Shown here one piece after another: positions 7,703-15,545 of a stretch of 64,000 nt of DNA (its first letter is position 1; each line of letters opens with the position of its first letter). Under the pieces are notes generated by a model, which ran no database searches, was not told the DNA's origin, and was given only the letters and a program-made list of their open reading frames with translations. A program made the translations under genes and the position numbers. Location: positions 62,001 to 126,000 of the forward strand of contig ONBB01000012.1 of assembly GCA_900315935.1 (NCBI GenBank), read 5' to 3'. The DNA is from an uncultured Bacteroidales bacterium (lineage in GTDB: Bacteria; Bacteroidota; Bacteroidia; Bacteroidales; P3).

Positions 7703-9153
7703 GCCTCCTTGAATTTCTTCTCCAGATCGTCGACCAGGCCGCGGATGAAGCGGTCGGTCTGGCGCAGGTTCTCGATGGTCTTGCAGGCGTGGAGCACGGT
7801 GGCGTGGTCCTTGTTGCCGCACTGCATGCCGATGACGGCGAGGCTCGACTTGGTGATTTTCTTGGCGAAGTACATGCTGAGCTGGCGGGCCTGCACGATT
7901 TCGCGCTTGCGCGAGGTCTGCTGGATGACGTCGACCGGCAGGTCCAGCGTGTCGCACACCACCTTCTGGATGTAGTCGATGGTGATTTCGCGCGAGGAGC
8001 TCTGCACGTATTTGTCAATCATCTGCTTGGTGAGCTCGAGGGTGATCTGCTTGCGGTTGAGCGAGCTCTGCGCGATGAGCGAGATAAGGGCGCCTTCCAG
8101 TTCGCGCACGTTCGTATTTATATTATAGGCGATGTATTCTATCACGTCGTCGCTCATCTCGATGCCGTCGTTGTTGAGCTTTTGGCGCAGGATGGCCTTG
8201 CGGGTTTCGACGTCGGGTGCCTGCAGGTCGGCGCTGAGGCCCCATTTGAGGCGGCTGATGAGGCGCGGCTCGAGGCCCTGCAGCTCGCCGGGGGCTTTGT
8301 CGGATGTGATGATAATCTGGCAGTTGCGCTGGTGCAGGCGGTTGAAGATGTGGAAGAAGGCGTCCTGCGTCTTGGCACCGCGGTTGGACCAGAACTGGAT
8401 GTCGTCCACGATGAGCACGTCAATGGTCTCGTAGAAATGGATGAAGTCGTTGGTGGTGCCGTCGCGGCCGGCTTCGGCGTACTGCTGCATGAATTGCTCG
8501 CTGGTAAGGTAGAGTACGGTCTTGTCGGGGTGTAGTTCCTTGGTTTTAAGTCCGATGGCGTTGGCGAGGTGGGTTTTGCCAAGGCCCACGTTGCTGTGCA
8601 GGAGCAGGGGGTTGAACGAGGTGGTGCCGGGTTTTTCGGCCACGGCGTAGCCGGCCGAGCGGGCCAGGCGGTTGCAGTCGCCTTCGACGAAGTTTTCGAG
8701 TGTGTAGTTGGGGCTGAGCTGCGAGTTGACACGCACTTTTTTCATACCCGGGATGACGAAGGGGTTGGGTATCTCGCGCATGTTGCCGGCGCTGATGTCC
8801 ATCGGCATGCTGGTCAGCGGGTTGCGGGTGGAGCGCTGGTTGCTCTGCGAGGGCAGGGTGGTTTTGAGCGGGATGGAGGGGATGGCCTGGTCCATGACGA
8901 TGCTGTATTTCAGCATGCCGTTGGGGCCGAGTTGCATGCGTATCACGCGGCGCAGCAGGTCTATATAGTTCTCTTCAATCCATTCATAGAAATAGGGGCT
9001 CGGCACCTGCACGGTGAGGGTGCTCCCTTCGAGTTGGAGCGGCACGATAGGCACGAACCAAGTGTCGTATGCCTTGCGGTTTTCGGGTCCCAGGGTGTCC
9101 TTGATCACATTCAGGCATTCTGCCCATACTCTCTTGTATTCTTCCTCAATCAT
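7699..9153 (-). CDS. dnaA: Chromosomal replication initiator DnaA
   Basis: A 484-residue AAA+ initiator that binds DnaA boxes and opens the origin. Domain I spans ~1-85, a variable linker ~86-145, and the AAA+ core follows with Walker A in SNVGLGKTHLANAIG (~187-201), Walker B in VLIVDDIQFW, and sensor II around LISRLKWG. The C-terminal helix-turn-helix (from ~390) contains the DnaA-box recognition signature GNKDHATVLHACKTI. Length is normal. Its upstream spacer carries a perfect DnaA box at 9248-9256, close to a weak promoter-like GAACTTTGC (9229-9237), consistent with self-control. The stop overlaps the flavin reductase start. Confidence 0.97.
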   Translation of the reverse strand: MIEEEYKRVWAECLNVIKDTLGPENRKAYDTWFVPIVPLQLEGSTLTVQVPSPYFYEWIEENYIDLLRRVIRMQLGPNGMLKYSIVMDQAIPSIPLKTTLPSQSNQRSTRNPLTSMPMDISAGNMREIPNPFVIPGMKKVRVNSQLSPNYTLENFVEGDCNRLARSAGYAVAEKPGTTSFNPLLLHSNVGLGKTHLANAIGLKTKELHPDKTVLYLTSEQFMQQYAEAGRDGTTNDFIHFYETIDVLIVDDIQFWSNRGAKTQDAFFHIFNRLHQRNCQIIITSDKAPGELQGLEPRLISRLKWGLSADLQAPDVETRKAILRQKLNNDGIEMSDDVIEYIAYNINTNVRELEGALISLIAQSSLNRKQITLELTKQMIDKYVQSSSREITIDYIQKVVCDTLDLPVDVIQQTSRKREIVQARQLSMYFAKKITKSSLAVIGMQCGNKDHATVLHACKTIENLRQTDRFIRGLVDDLEKKFKEA

Positions 9154-9718
9154 AGTGGTTATCCAATTCGCTTATTTTCAATTTTCAAATTTATGTTCGG
9201 GGATGTCAGGTGTGTCTGATTTCCGCTTGCAAAGTTCAACCTTTTTTTGTGCATAAAAATCAAAAAAAAAATTTGCATCTTTCGTGGATATTATGTAAAG
9301 TTTCTGCCATGGGGAGCGCCCTGTTCCGGGCACCCTTGTCCATAATCTATTATTTTCCAAGCAAAAAACAGGAAAATGCCATTCTTTCCCCGCTTTGTAA
9401 TATACGCAAAAAAACGCGGTCTCCAAAATTTTTTTTCATTTTTATGCCTCAGGGAGCCCGATTTTGTTCATAAAACGGCACTCTGTTGTAAACCATCCAC
9501 TTGGCAATTCATAACTTCTGCAAATCGTTGCTGTACAATGGTTTGCCGTAATTTGTTGAGTTTCAGAAATACTCTTTTCAAGGGCTTTTTCTAACTGCTT
9601 GAAAGCGTGAAAAGATGCTGGGATATGCACCTAAAGTGGTTGAAAAATATTTCCGCCAGCGGTGTTAAAAATCTTTTGAAAAACTGCATCGCGGAATTAT
9701 CCCGGTTTGCATGTCATG
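9154..9718. other. Long AT-rich dnaA upstream spacer, candidate oriC
   Basis: More than 560 non-coding bases lie between dnaA and element A. By eye there is one exact DnaA box (9248-9256) and several near matches: TTATCCAAT at 9160-9168, TTATGGACA on the - strand at 9337-9345, ATATCCACG on the - strand near 9284, and ATATGCACC near 9623. Homopolymer A/T runs lie around 9262-9275 and 9427-9440. dnaA is adjacent, and recF and gyrB are within 10 kb on either side. This suits an origin or a dnaA control region, but GC-skew data are needed. Confidence 0.4.
9248..9256 (-). promoter_or_regulatory. DnaA box TTATGCACA
   Basis: An exact match to TTATNCACA on the - strand, 95 bp upstream of the dnaA start and just upstream of the promoter-like box at 9229-9237. 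Confidence 0.55.
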
Positions 9719-9805
9719 GTACCATAACCTTCCATATCCTTCCAGTGCCTTTGTATTCCCCTACCGTTCCCCTACCATTCCCCTACCGTCCCCCTGCCGC
9801 TTGCC
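9717..9805 (+). repeat. Dispersed intergenic element A, copy 2
   Basis: Same leader and 11-bp units as the copy at 566-648. It ends about 20 bp before the -33 box of the lpdA promoter. Confidence 0.85.
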
Positions 9806-9824
9806 GCCGGTGGTGATAACTTTT

Positions 9825-9857
9825 TTTGCCGGAATGCGAAAAAATATGTACCTTTGC
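9825..9857 (+). promoter_or_regulatory. lpdA promoter
   Basis: TTTG at 9825-9828 and TACCTTTGC at 9849-9857, spaced 20 bp. It lies 38 bp upstream of the lpdA start and probably drives the whole run to the ABC exporter. Confidence 0.75.
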
Positions 9858-9894
9858 ATTTTATTTTAGTACTTAATAATATACATAAATAGCA

Positions 9895-11274
9895 ATGAAC
9901 TACGACCTTATCGTCATCGGCAGCGGCCCCGGAGGCTATGTGGCTGCCGTCCGTGGAGCCCAGAAGGGTCTCAAGACCGCTGTTGTTGAACGTGAAAACC
10001 TCGGTGGCATCTGCCTCAACTGGGGCTGCATACCCACCAAGGCCCTCCTCAAGAGCGCCCAAGCCTACAACTATGCCCGCCATGCCGAAGCCTACGGCGT
10101 GAAGGTGGCCGACGTGCAGGCCGACCTCGGCGCCATGGTCGACCGCTCGCGCGGCGTCTCCGCCACCATGAACAAGGGAGTCGAATTCCTCCTCAAGAAG
10201 AACAATGTCGACGTCATCCACGGCACCGCCACCCTCCTGCCCGGCGGCCGCGTCAGCGTCGACGGCACCGAATACCAGGCCCAGCACATCATCGTCGCCA
10301 CCGGCGCCCGCTCGCGCGTCATGCCCTCCATGCCGCAGGACGGCCAGCGCATCATCGGCTACCGCGAGGCCATGACCCTCCGCACCCAGCCCAAGACCAT
10401 GCTCGTCTGCGGCAGCGGCGCCATCGGCTCCGAGTTCGCCTACTTCTACCAGAGCATCGGCACCCAGGTAACGCTGGTCGAATTCATGCCCCAGATCCTC
10501 CCCAACGAGGACGAGGAGGTGGCCGCACAGATGAGCCGCTCGTTCCGCAAGATGGGCATGAAGGTGATGCCCTCGGCCAGCGTCGAGAAGGTCGACATCG
10601 AGGGCGACGTCTGCCACGTAACCGTCAAGGACCTCAAGAAGAACACCGAGACCGTCATCGACGTCGACGTGGTGCTCAGCGCCGTCGGCGTGGTTACCAA
10701 CCTCGAGGGGCTGGGTCTCGACGAGTGCGGCATCAAGCACGAGCGTGGCAAGATAGAGGTCGACGACTACTACCGCACCTCTGTGCCTGGCTACTATGCC
10801 ATCGGCGACGTGGTCCACGGCCCGGCCCTGGCCCATGTGGCCAGCAAGGAGGCCATCTGCTGTGTCGACGCCATCGTCCACGGCTCCGCCCCCAAGGTCA
10901 ACTACCAGAATGTGCCCGGCTGCACCTACACCACCCCCGAGGTGGCCTCCGTCGGCCTCACCGAGAAGAAGGCCGTCGAGGCCGGCCACGAGGTCAAGGT
11001 GGGCAAGTTCTTCTTCAAGGCTTCGGGCAAGGCTACCGCGGCCGGCAACACCGACGGCTTCGTCAAGGTGGTGGTCGACGCCAAGACCGACCTCATCCTC
11101 GGCGCGCACCTCTGCGGCGACAACGTTACAGAGATGATTTCCGAGCTGGTGGCCGCCCGCGAGCAGGGCATCACCGCCCGCCAGCTGGCCGCCGCCATCC
11201 ATCCGCACCCCACCATGAGCGAGGGTGTCATGGAGGCCCTCGAGGCCGCCCATGGCGAAGCTATCCATGCATAA
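9895..11274 (+). CDS. lpdA: Dihydrolipoyl dehydrogenase (E3)
   Basis: A 459-residue FAD-containing disulfide oxidoreductase that reoxidises dihydrolipoyl groups of 2-oxoacid dehydrogenase or glycine cleavage complexes with NAD+. It starts with the FAD dinucleotide motif VIGSGPGGYVAA, followed by the redox-active disulfide in GGICLNWGCIPTKALL (residues ~38-53). A second nucleotide motif, CGSGAIGSEFAYF, binds NAD, and the FAD-binding YAIGDV segment follows. The dimer interface ends with the catalytic HPHPTMSE (His-Glu). Length is standard. First gene after a strong promoter. The next gene is 21 bp away on the same strand. Confidence 0.96.
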   Translation: MNYDLIVIGSGPGGYVAAVRGAQKGLKTAVVERENLGGICLNWGCIPTKALLKSAQAYNYARHAEAYGVKVADVQADLGAMVDRSRGVSATMNKGVEFLLKKNNVDVIHGTATLLPGGRVSVDGTEYQAQHIIVATGARSRVMPSMPQDGQRIIGYREAMTLRTQPKTMLVCGSGAIGSEFAYFYQSIGTQVTLVEFMPQILPNEDEEVAAQMSRSFRKMGMKVMPSASVEKVDIEGDVCHVTVKDLKKNTETVIDVDVVLSAVGVVTNLEGLGLDECGIKHERGKIEVDDYYRTSVPGYYAIGDVVHGPALAHVASKEAICCVDAIVHGSAPKVNYQNVPGCTYTTPEVASVGLTEKKAVEAGHEVKVGKFFFKASGKATAAGNTDGFVKVVVDAKTDLILGAHLCGDNVTEMISELVAAREQGITARQLAAAIHPHPTMSEGVMEALEAAHGEAIHA

Positions 11275-11295
11275 TTGTTTTAAAATCACAGACGA

Positions 11296-12267
11296 ATGAA
11301 GATTCTGCCATTCAAATATGTCAAGGTAACCGAGGGCCTCCATGTCTGGGTCTCCAACCATTTCTACTATTCCGACTTCGGCATTCGCGACTCGGGCGAA
11401 CGCCGCTACAACGGACGCCGCTACATCATGGAGTTCGGCCCGGGAAGTGGCTTCATAGAGCGCGAGAGCGAAAGCCACTCCTACCACCAGAACATACGCA
11501 AGCGCCTTGTCAAGCAGAAGCCCAAGTACTGGCGCATGCTGCTGGGAAAGGAGCCCGACTTCGACCGCACTATCGCCCAGGTGGAAGCCGCCGTAACCAC
11601 CTGTACCGACCCCGCCAAGCGGATCATCCTGGAGAGCTACCAGAATTCCCTCTCGGTGGCCCGCACCGAAGAGCGTATCCTGCGCATCATCCGTGGCATC
11701 AAAAACAAGATGGGGCGCAAGAGCAACAAGTTCATGGTCTCGGTCATGAGCCACTACAAGTCCAAGATTAACCAACTGGAGAAGGATATGCTGGCTGTCG
11801 AACTCCATGTGAGGGACCTTTGTTCGGCCGACACCTTCGCCGCTTACGAGGCTGCCGTCGAGGCTTTCGTCCGTGTTGTCGCCTGCCGCCGTATCTGGCA
11901 TTACAATGAGAAGGTGCGCGGACGCTTCGCCCAGGTCTACTTCGACCTCGGCACATTCGACTACATACAGTCGGAGACCTACCTCCCCATGATTCGCGAC
12001 TCCAAGGGCACCATCTACTTCCTCCTGCCCGATTCCCTCATCGCGGCCCATGGCTCTACCGATTTCGATGTCATCCCCCTCAAGGACCTCACCATCGTCT
12101 TCCAGGAGCTCTCCATCGAGGAGCCCGTCGAGGTGCTTTCCTCGCGCCTCGGCGATGCCGCCAGCATGATCAAGATTCCGACCCTCGACCTCACCTTCTA
12201 CTTCAACCACGTGCGCCCCATCGCGCAGTTCGTCGACTGCATCGACCGCTTGAAAGCAACCCTCTAG
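11296..12267 (+). CDS. Unrecognised conserved-looking protein
   Basis: A 323-residue protein I do not recognise. It has no signal peptide or membrane segment, so it is probably cytoplasmic. It is rich in aromatic residues at the N-terminus (HVWVSNHFYYSDFGIRD), has a basic stretch (RGIKNKMGRKSNKFMVSVM), and a central helical part with coiled-coil-like spacing. GC-rich codon use matches its neighbours, and tight packing (21 bp after lpdA, 10 bp before the M23 gene) says it is a real operon member. No cofactor or catalytic motif is evident. No function is proposed. Confidence 0.8.
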   Translation: MKILPFKYVKVTEGLHVWVSNHFYYSDFGIRDSGERRYNGRRYIMEFGPGSGFIERESESHSYHQNIRKRLVKQKPKYWRMLLGKEPDFDRTIAQVEAAVTTCTDPAKRIILESYQNSLSVARTEERILRIIRGIKNKMGRKSNKFMVSVMSHYKSKINQLEKDMLAVELHVRDLCSADTFAAYEAAVEAFVRVVACRRIWHYNEKVRGRFAQVYFDLGTFDYIQSETYLPMIRDSKGTIYFLLPDSLIAAHGSTDFDVIPLKDLTIVFQELSIEEPVEVLSSRLGDAASMIKIPTLDLTFYFNHVRPIAQFVDCIDRLKATL

Positions 12268-12277
12268 TGCCCGAACC

Positions 12278-13252
12278 GTGAAGAAGCAGCGCCACACATA
12301 CCATCTCAATCCCCATACCCTGCGGTATGAGAAGGTCTTCGTGTCGCTGCGCGAGCGCCTGCGGGGCATCAGTTTCAACGTCCTTTTGGGCGTCGTCATC
12401 GGTGTGGCGCTGGTCATCATCGGGCTGCAGTTCATGCAGTCGCCCAACGAGCGCCTGCTGCGCCGCGAGCTCGACCAGTACAAGCGCCAGACCGCCCTCC
12501 TGGGCGAGCGTGTCGACCGCGCCGAGAAGGTGCTCCTCAACCTCGAGGAGCGCGACGATGCCCTCTACCGCGCCATCTTCGAGAGCGACCCCGTGCCGCA
12601 CTCGGAACGCTACAGCGGCATCGGCGGTGTGGAGCGTTACGCCTCGTTCGACGGCGATGCGCTCCTCAAAAGCACCACCCGCCGTGTGGACAACCTCGAC
12701 AAGCGTCTCTACGTCCATTCCCGTTCGCTCGACGAGGTCTACGAGATGGCCCTCGACAAGAGCCAGCGCCTGGCCTCCATCCCGGCCATCATGCCCGTGG
12801 AGAAGAGCCTGTGCCAGGTGGTCAGCGGCTTCGGCAATCGCTTCCACCCCATACTGAAGAGCCACCGCCTGCATGCAGGCATCGACTTCGCCGCCCAGCC
12901 CGGCACGCCCGTCTACGCCACCGGCGACGGCATCGTCCGCGTGGCCAGCTACAACCCCCAGGGCTACACCGGCTACGGCATCGTTGCCATCATCGACCAC
13001 GGCTACGGCTACCAGACCCTCTACGCCCACATGCAGAAGGCCACCGTGCGCCCCGGCCAGCGGGTGAAGCGCGGCGAGCAGATTGGCACCGTCGGCAGCT
13101 CCGGCATGTCCTCCGGCTCCCATCTGCACTACGAAATCACCCATGGCGACCGCAAGGTGGACCCCGTCTACTACTTCTCCGGCGACCTCTCGCCCGAGGA
13201 GTACCAGGAAGTCCTCGAGCAGGCCCGAAAGGAAAACCAATGCATGAGTTAA
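12278..13252 (+). CDS. Membrane-anchored M23 family metallopeptidase
   Basis: A 324-residue cell-wall peptidase. It has one N-terminal membrane anchor (residues ~30-53, FNVLLGVVIGVALVIIGLQF), a coiled-coil linker, and then the LytM/M23 domain. Zinc ligands are visible in RLHAGIDFA (~His199, Asp203) and the HLHYE motif (~282-286). It would cut peptide cross-links in peptidoglycan in the periplasm, or act as a regulator if inactive. All the key residues are present. Start is GTG at 12278, which gives the conserved basic MKKQRHTYHLNPHTLRYEK tail that precedes the anchor in Bacteroidota homologues. It lies 10 bp after the unknown gene. Confidence 0.9.
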   Translation: MKKQRHTYHLNPHTLRYEKVFVSLRERLRGISFNVLLGVVIGVALVIIGLQFMQSPNERLLRRELDQYKRQTALLGERVDRAEKVLLNLEERDDALYRAIFESDPVPHSERYSGIGGVERYASFDGDALLKSTTRRVDNLDKRLYVHSRSLDEVYEMALDKSQRLASIPAIMPVEKSLCQVVSGFGNRFHPILKSHRLHAGIDFAAQPGTPVYATGDGIVRVASYNPQGYTGYGIVAIIDHGYGYQTLYAHMQKATVRPGQRVKRGEQIGTVGSSGMSSGSHLHYEITHGDRKVDPVYYFSGDLSPEEYQEVLEQARKENQCMS

Positions 13253-13253
13253 T

Positions 13254-13280
13254 GGTTATAGGTTAAAGGTTATAGGTTAT
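13254..13280 (+). repeat. GGTTAtA heptamer array abutting the ispH start
   Basis: Four consecutive 7-bp units (GGTTATA, GGTTAAA, GGTTATA, GGTTATG) make up the entire spacer. The last unit supplies the AT of the ispH start codon. The same array recurs at 14114-14140 before recF. Confidence 0.85.
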
Positions 13281-14139
13281 GGAGATACGTATCGACGAAC
13301 AGGCAGGCTACTGCTTCGGAGTGGTCAAGGCCATCGGTGCCGCCGAGGAGGTGCTCTCGCAGGAGGGTACCCTCTACTGTCTGGGCGACATCGTGCATAA
13401 CAGTGCCGAGGTGGAGCGCCTCAAGAGCAAGGGGCTACGCGTCATCGACCATTCGATGCTCCCCTCCCTCGCCGGCAGCAAGGTGCTCATCCGTGCCCAC
13501 GGCGAGCCGCCCGAGACCTACCGCACCGCAGAGCGGTTGGGTATCAACCTGATAGATGCCACCTGCCCCATCGTGCTGGCCCTGCAGCAGCGTATCCGCA
13601 AGGGGTACGACGAGATGCAGCCCGTCAATGGGCAGATTGTCATATTCGGCAAGCCCGGCCATGCCGAGGTGGTGGGCCTCACGGGCCAGACTGGCGGCAC
13701 CGCCCTCATCGTCAGCCATCCCGAGGATATAGCCGCCATCGATTTCAGCCGCCCCATCCGCCTTTACTCGCAGACCACCAAGAGCCGCGAGGAGTACCGC
13801 CAGCTTATCGGCAACATAGAGGCGCGCCTGCCCGAGGGGGCCGACTTTGTGGCCTACGATACCGTCTGCAACCGCGTGGCCAACCGCGCCCGCGAGCTGG
13901 AGACCTTTGCCCGCAGCGTCGATGTGCTCCTCTTTGTGGCCGGTTCCAACAGCAGCAACGGGCGCTACCTCTACGAGTACTGCCGCAAGGTGCAGCCCGC
14001 CACCCACCTCATCGCCTCGCCCGACGACCTCCAGGTCGAGTGGTTCCGTGGCGCCAATTCGGTGGGCATCAGCGGCGCCACCTCCACACCCCGCTGGCTC
14101 ATGGAGGAGATAGGGTTCAGGTTAAAGGTTATAGGTTAG
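13279..14139 (+). CDS. ispH: 4-hydroxy-3-methylbut-2-enyl diphosphate reductase
   Basis: A 286-residue iron-sulfur enzyme, the last step of the MEP isoprenoid pathway, producing IPP and DMAPP from HMBPP. The three cluster cysteines are visible in GYCFGV (~12), DATCPIV (~95) and DTVCNRV (~195). The substrate-binding histidines (IVHNSAEV, RAHGEPP, PGHAEV) and the VAGSNSSNG and SGATSTPRWL motifs are all present. The final residues FRLKVIG are encoded by the GGTTAAA/GGTTATA heptamer array, so the repeat has supplied the C-terminus. recF starts at the very next base. Confidence 0.96.
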   Translation: MEIRIDEQAGYCFGVVKAIGAAEEVLSQEGTLYCLGDIVHNSAEVERLKSKGLRVIDHSMLPSLAGSKVLIRAHGEPPETYRTAERLGINLIDATCPIVLALQQRIRKGYDEMQPVNGQIVIFGKPGHAEVVGLTGQTGGTALIVSHPEDIAAIDFSRPIRLYSQTTKSREEYRQLIGNIEARLPEGADFVAYDTVCNRVANRARELETFARSVDVLLFVAGSNSSNGRYLYEYCRKVQPATHLIASPDDLQVEWFRGANSVGISGATSTPRWLMEEIGFRLKVIG

Positions 14140-14140
14140 A
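14114..14140 (+). repeat. Heptamer array at the ispH end and recF start
   Basis: GGTTAAA, GGTTATA and GGTTAGA units span the last ispH codons, its stop codon and the first base of recF. Confidence 0.8.
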
Positions 14141-15234
14141 TGATATTGGATAGGCTCATACTCAGCAACTTCAAGAACTACGTCGAGGCCGACGTGGCCC
14201 TCTGCGGCAATGTCAATTGCTTCGTGGGCAACAACGGCACCGGCAAGACCAATCTGCTCGATGCCGTCCACTACCTCGCCTTCTGCAAGAGCTACTTCAA
14301 CCCCGTCGACAGCCAGAACATACGCCTCGGCGCCGACTTCTTCGCCATCCATGGCCACTTCGGCCCCGATGTGGCCAGCTGCACCCTCCGCCAGGGGCAG
14401 GCCAAGCAGATGCGCTGGAACAAGAAGCAGTACAAGACCCTAGCCGAGCACATCGGCAAGGTGCCGCTGGTCATGGTCTCGCCCAACGACCAGCAGCTCA
14501 TCACCGGTGGCAGCGAGCTGCGCCGCCGCTTTGCCGACAGCGTCATCTCGCAGGTCGACCGCGACTACCTCAACCACCTCATCGCCTACAACAAGGCCCT
14601 CGACCAGCGCAACCGCCTGCTCAAGCAGATGTGGGACGACCGCCAGTGGGACCCCGCCATGGTCTCCCTCTGGGATGCCCAGCTCGAGCTGCATGGCAAG
14701 GTCATCTATGCCGGTCGCGAGGCGTTCATCGCTGACTTCCAGCCCCTCTTCGAGGAATACTACCACTGGATTGCCGGCAGCGCCGAACCGGGAGCCATCG
14801 CCTACCAGCGCGACGACCGTCCGCTGATGCAGCAGCTGGAGGCCGCCCGCCAGGCCGACCGCTACGCCCAGCACACCACCGTCGGGCCGCACAAGGACGA
14901 CTTCCTCCTCACGCTGGCCGCGGATATGCCCGTCAAGCGCTTCGGCTCGCAGGGGCAGCAGAAGAGCTTCGCCCTGGCGTTGAAGCTCGCGCAGTTCCAG
15001 TACCTGCTCAACCATTCGGGCACCAAGCCCATCCTGCTGCTCGACGACATCTTCGACAAACTGGACATGGACCGCATACGGCAGCTCATCGCCCTGGTGG
15101 GCAGCGACCGCTTCGGCCAGGTACTCCTCACCGACACCCAGCCCGGCCGCGTGCAGGCCCTCTTCGACGACCTGCCCCACCTCGAGCACCGCCTCTTCCA
15201 AGTAGCCCACGGCCAAATAACTCATAACTCATAA
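14140..15234 (+). CDS. recF: DNA recombination and repair protein RecF
   Basis: A 364-residue SMC-like ATPase that loads RecA at single-strand gaps with RecO/RecR. It begins MILDRLILSNFKNY, followed by Walker A GNNGTGKTNLLDA (~30-42), the RRRFAD segment, the ABC-type signature FGSQGQQKSFALALKLAQ and Walker B ILLLDDIFDKLD. The TVGPHKDD motif is also present. It is slightly shorter at the C-terminus than some homologues. The last residues (ITHNS) and the stop come from the ATAACTC repeat. No gap separates it from ispH, and DUF721 follows by 15 bp, the usual recF neighbour in Bacteroidota. Confidence 0.96.
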   Translation: MILDRLILSNFKNYVEADVALCGNVNCFVGNNGTGKTNLLDAVHYLAFCKSYFNPVDSQNIRLGADFFAIHGHFGPDVASCTLRQGQAKQMRWNKKQYKTLAEHIGKVPLVMVSPNDQQLITGGSELRRRFADSVISQVDRDYLNHLIAYNKALDQRNRLLKQMWDDRQWDPAMVSLWDAQLELHGKVIYAGREAFIADFQPLFEEYYHWIAGSAEPGAIAYQRDDRPLMQQLEAARQADRYAQHTTVGPHKDDFLLTLAADMPVKRFGSQGQQKSFALALKLAQFQYLLNHSGTKPILLLDDIFDKLDMDRIRQLIALVGSDRFGQVLLTDTQPGRVQALFDDLPHLEHRLFQVAHGQITHNS

Positions 15235-15244
15235 CTCATAACTG
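15217..15244 (+). repeat. ATAACTC heptamer array at the recF end
   Basis: Four 7-bp units (ATAACTC x3, ATAACTG). The recF stop codon lies inside the third unit, so the array spans coding and spacer sequence. Confidence 0.85.
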
Positions 15245-15249
15245 AACAG

Positions 15250-15534
15250 ATGCAGCCCGACTACACCATAGACCACTTCCTGCAGCGTGCCCTGCGCCGT
15301 CTCGACCTCGGCGAGGTGGCCGACGAGGCCCGTGTGGAGCGCATCTACCGCCAGCTGGCGGGCGACCTCATCTCGCGCCTCACCCCTTCGGTCAACTACA
15401 CCAAGGGCACCCTTACGCTACGCCTCTCCTCGGCTGCCCTGCGCCACGAAATGTTCAACCGCCGCGAAAGCCTCCGCCAGCGCATCAACGACCAGCTTGG
15501 CGCCGAGGTGGTGCGAAGGATTATAATACGCTAA
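15250..15534 (+). CDS. DUF721 (DciA-like) protein
   Basis: A 94-residue DUF721 family protein. The family is related to DciA, a helicase-loading factor, and also occurs as a small nucleic-acid-binding protein beside recF. Seen here are a basic N-terminal helix (FLQRALRRLDLGEV), a central strand pair (GTLTLRLSSAALRHEM) and a basic end with a buried ELFNRRE-like stretch (MFNRRESLRQRIND), all usual for the family. It lies 15 bp after recF and 11 bp before the ABC exporter. Function in this organism is inferred only from family membership. Confidence 0.8.
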   Translation: MQPDYTIDHFLQRALRRLDLGEVADEARVERIYRQLAGDLISRLTPSVNYTKGTLTLRLSSAALRHEMFNRRESLRQRINDQLGAEVVRRIIIR

Positions 15535-15545
15535 ATATAACTGAA

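Noticed and set aside
9772-12540. A 922-codon open frame on the - strand, antisense to lpdA and its neighbours
   Set aside because: It mirrors well-supported + strand genes in GC-rich sequence and its translation is low-complexity Gly/Val/Leu/Asp with no motif. The same applies to long antisense frames over pepO (32934-34895), hutH (28083-29585), dnaG (44836-47079) and the activator (47039-49423).
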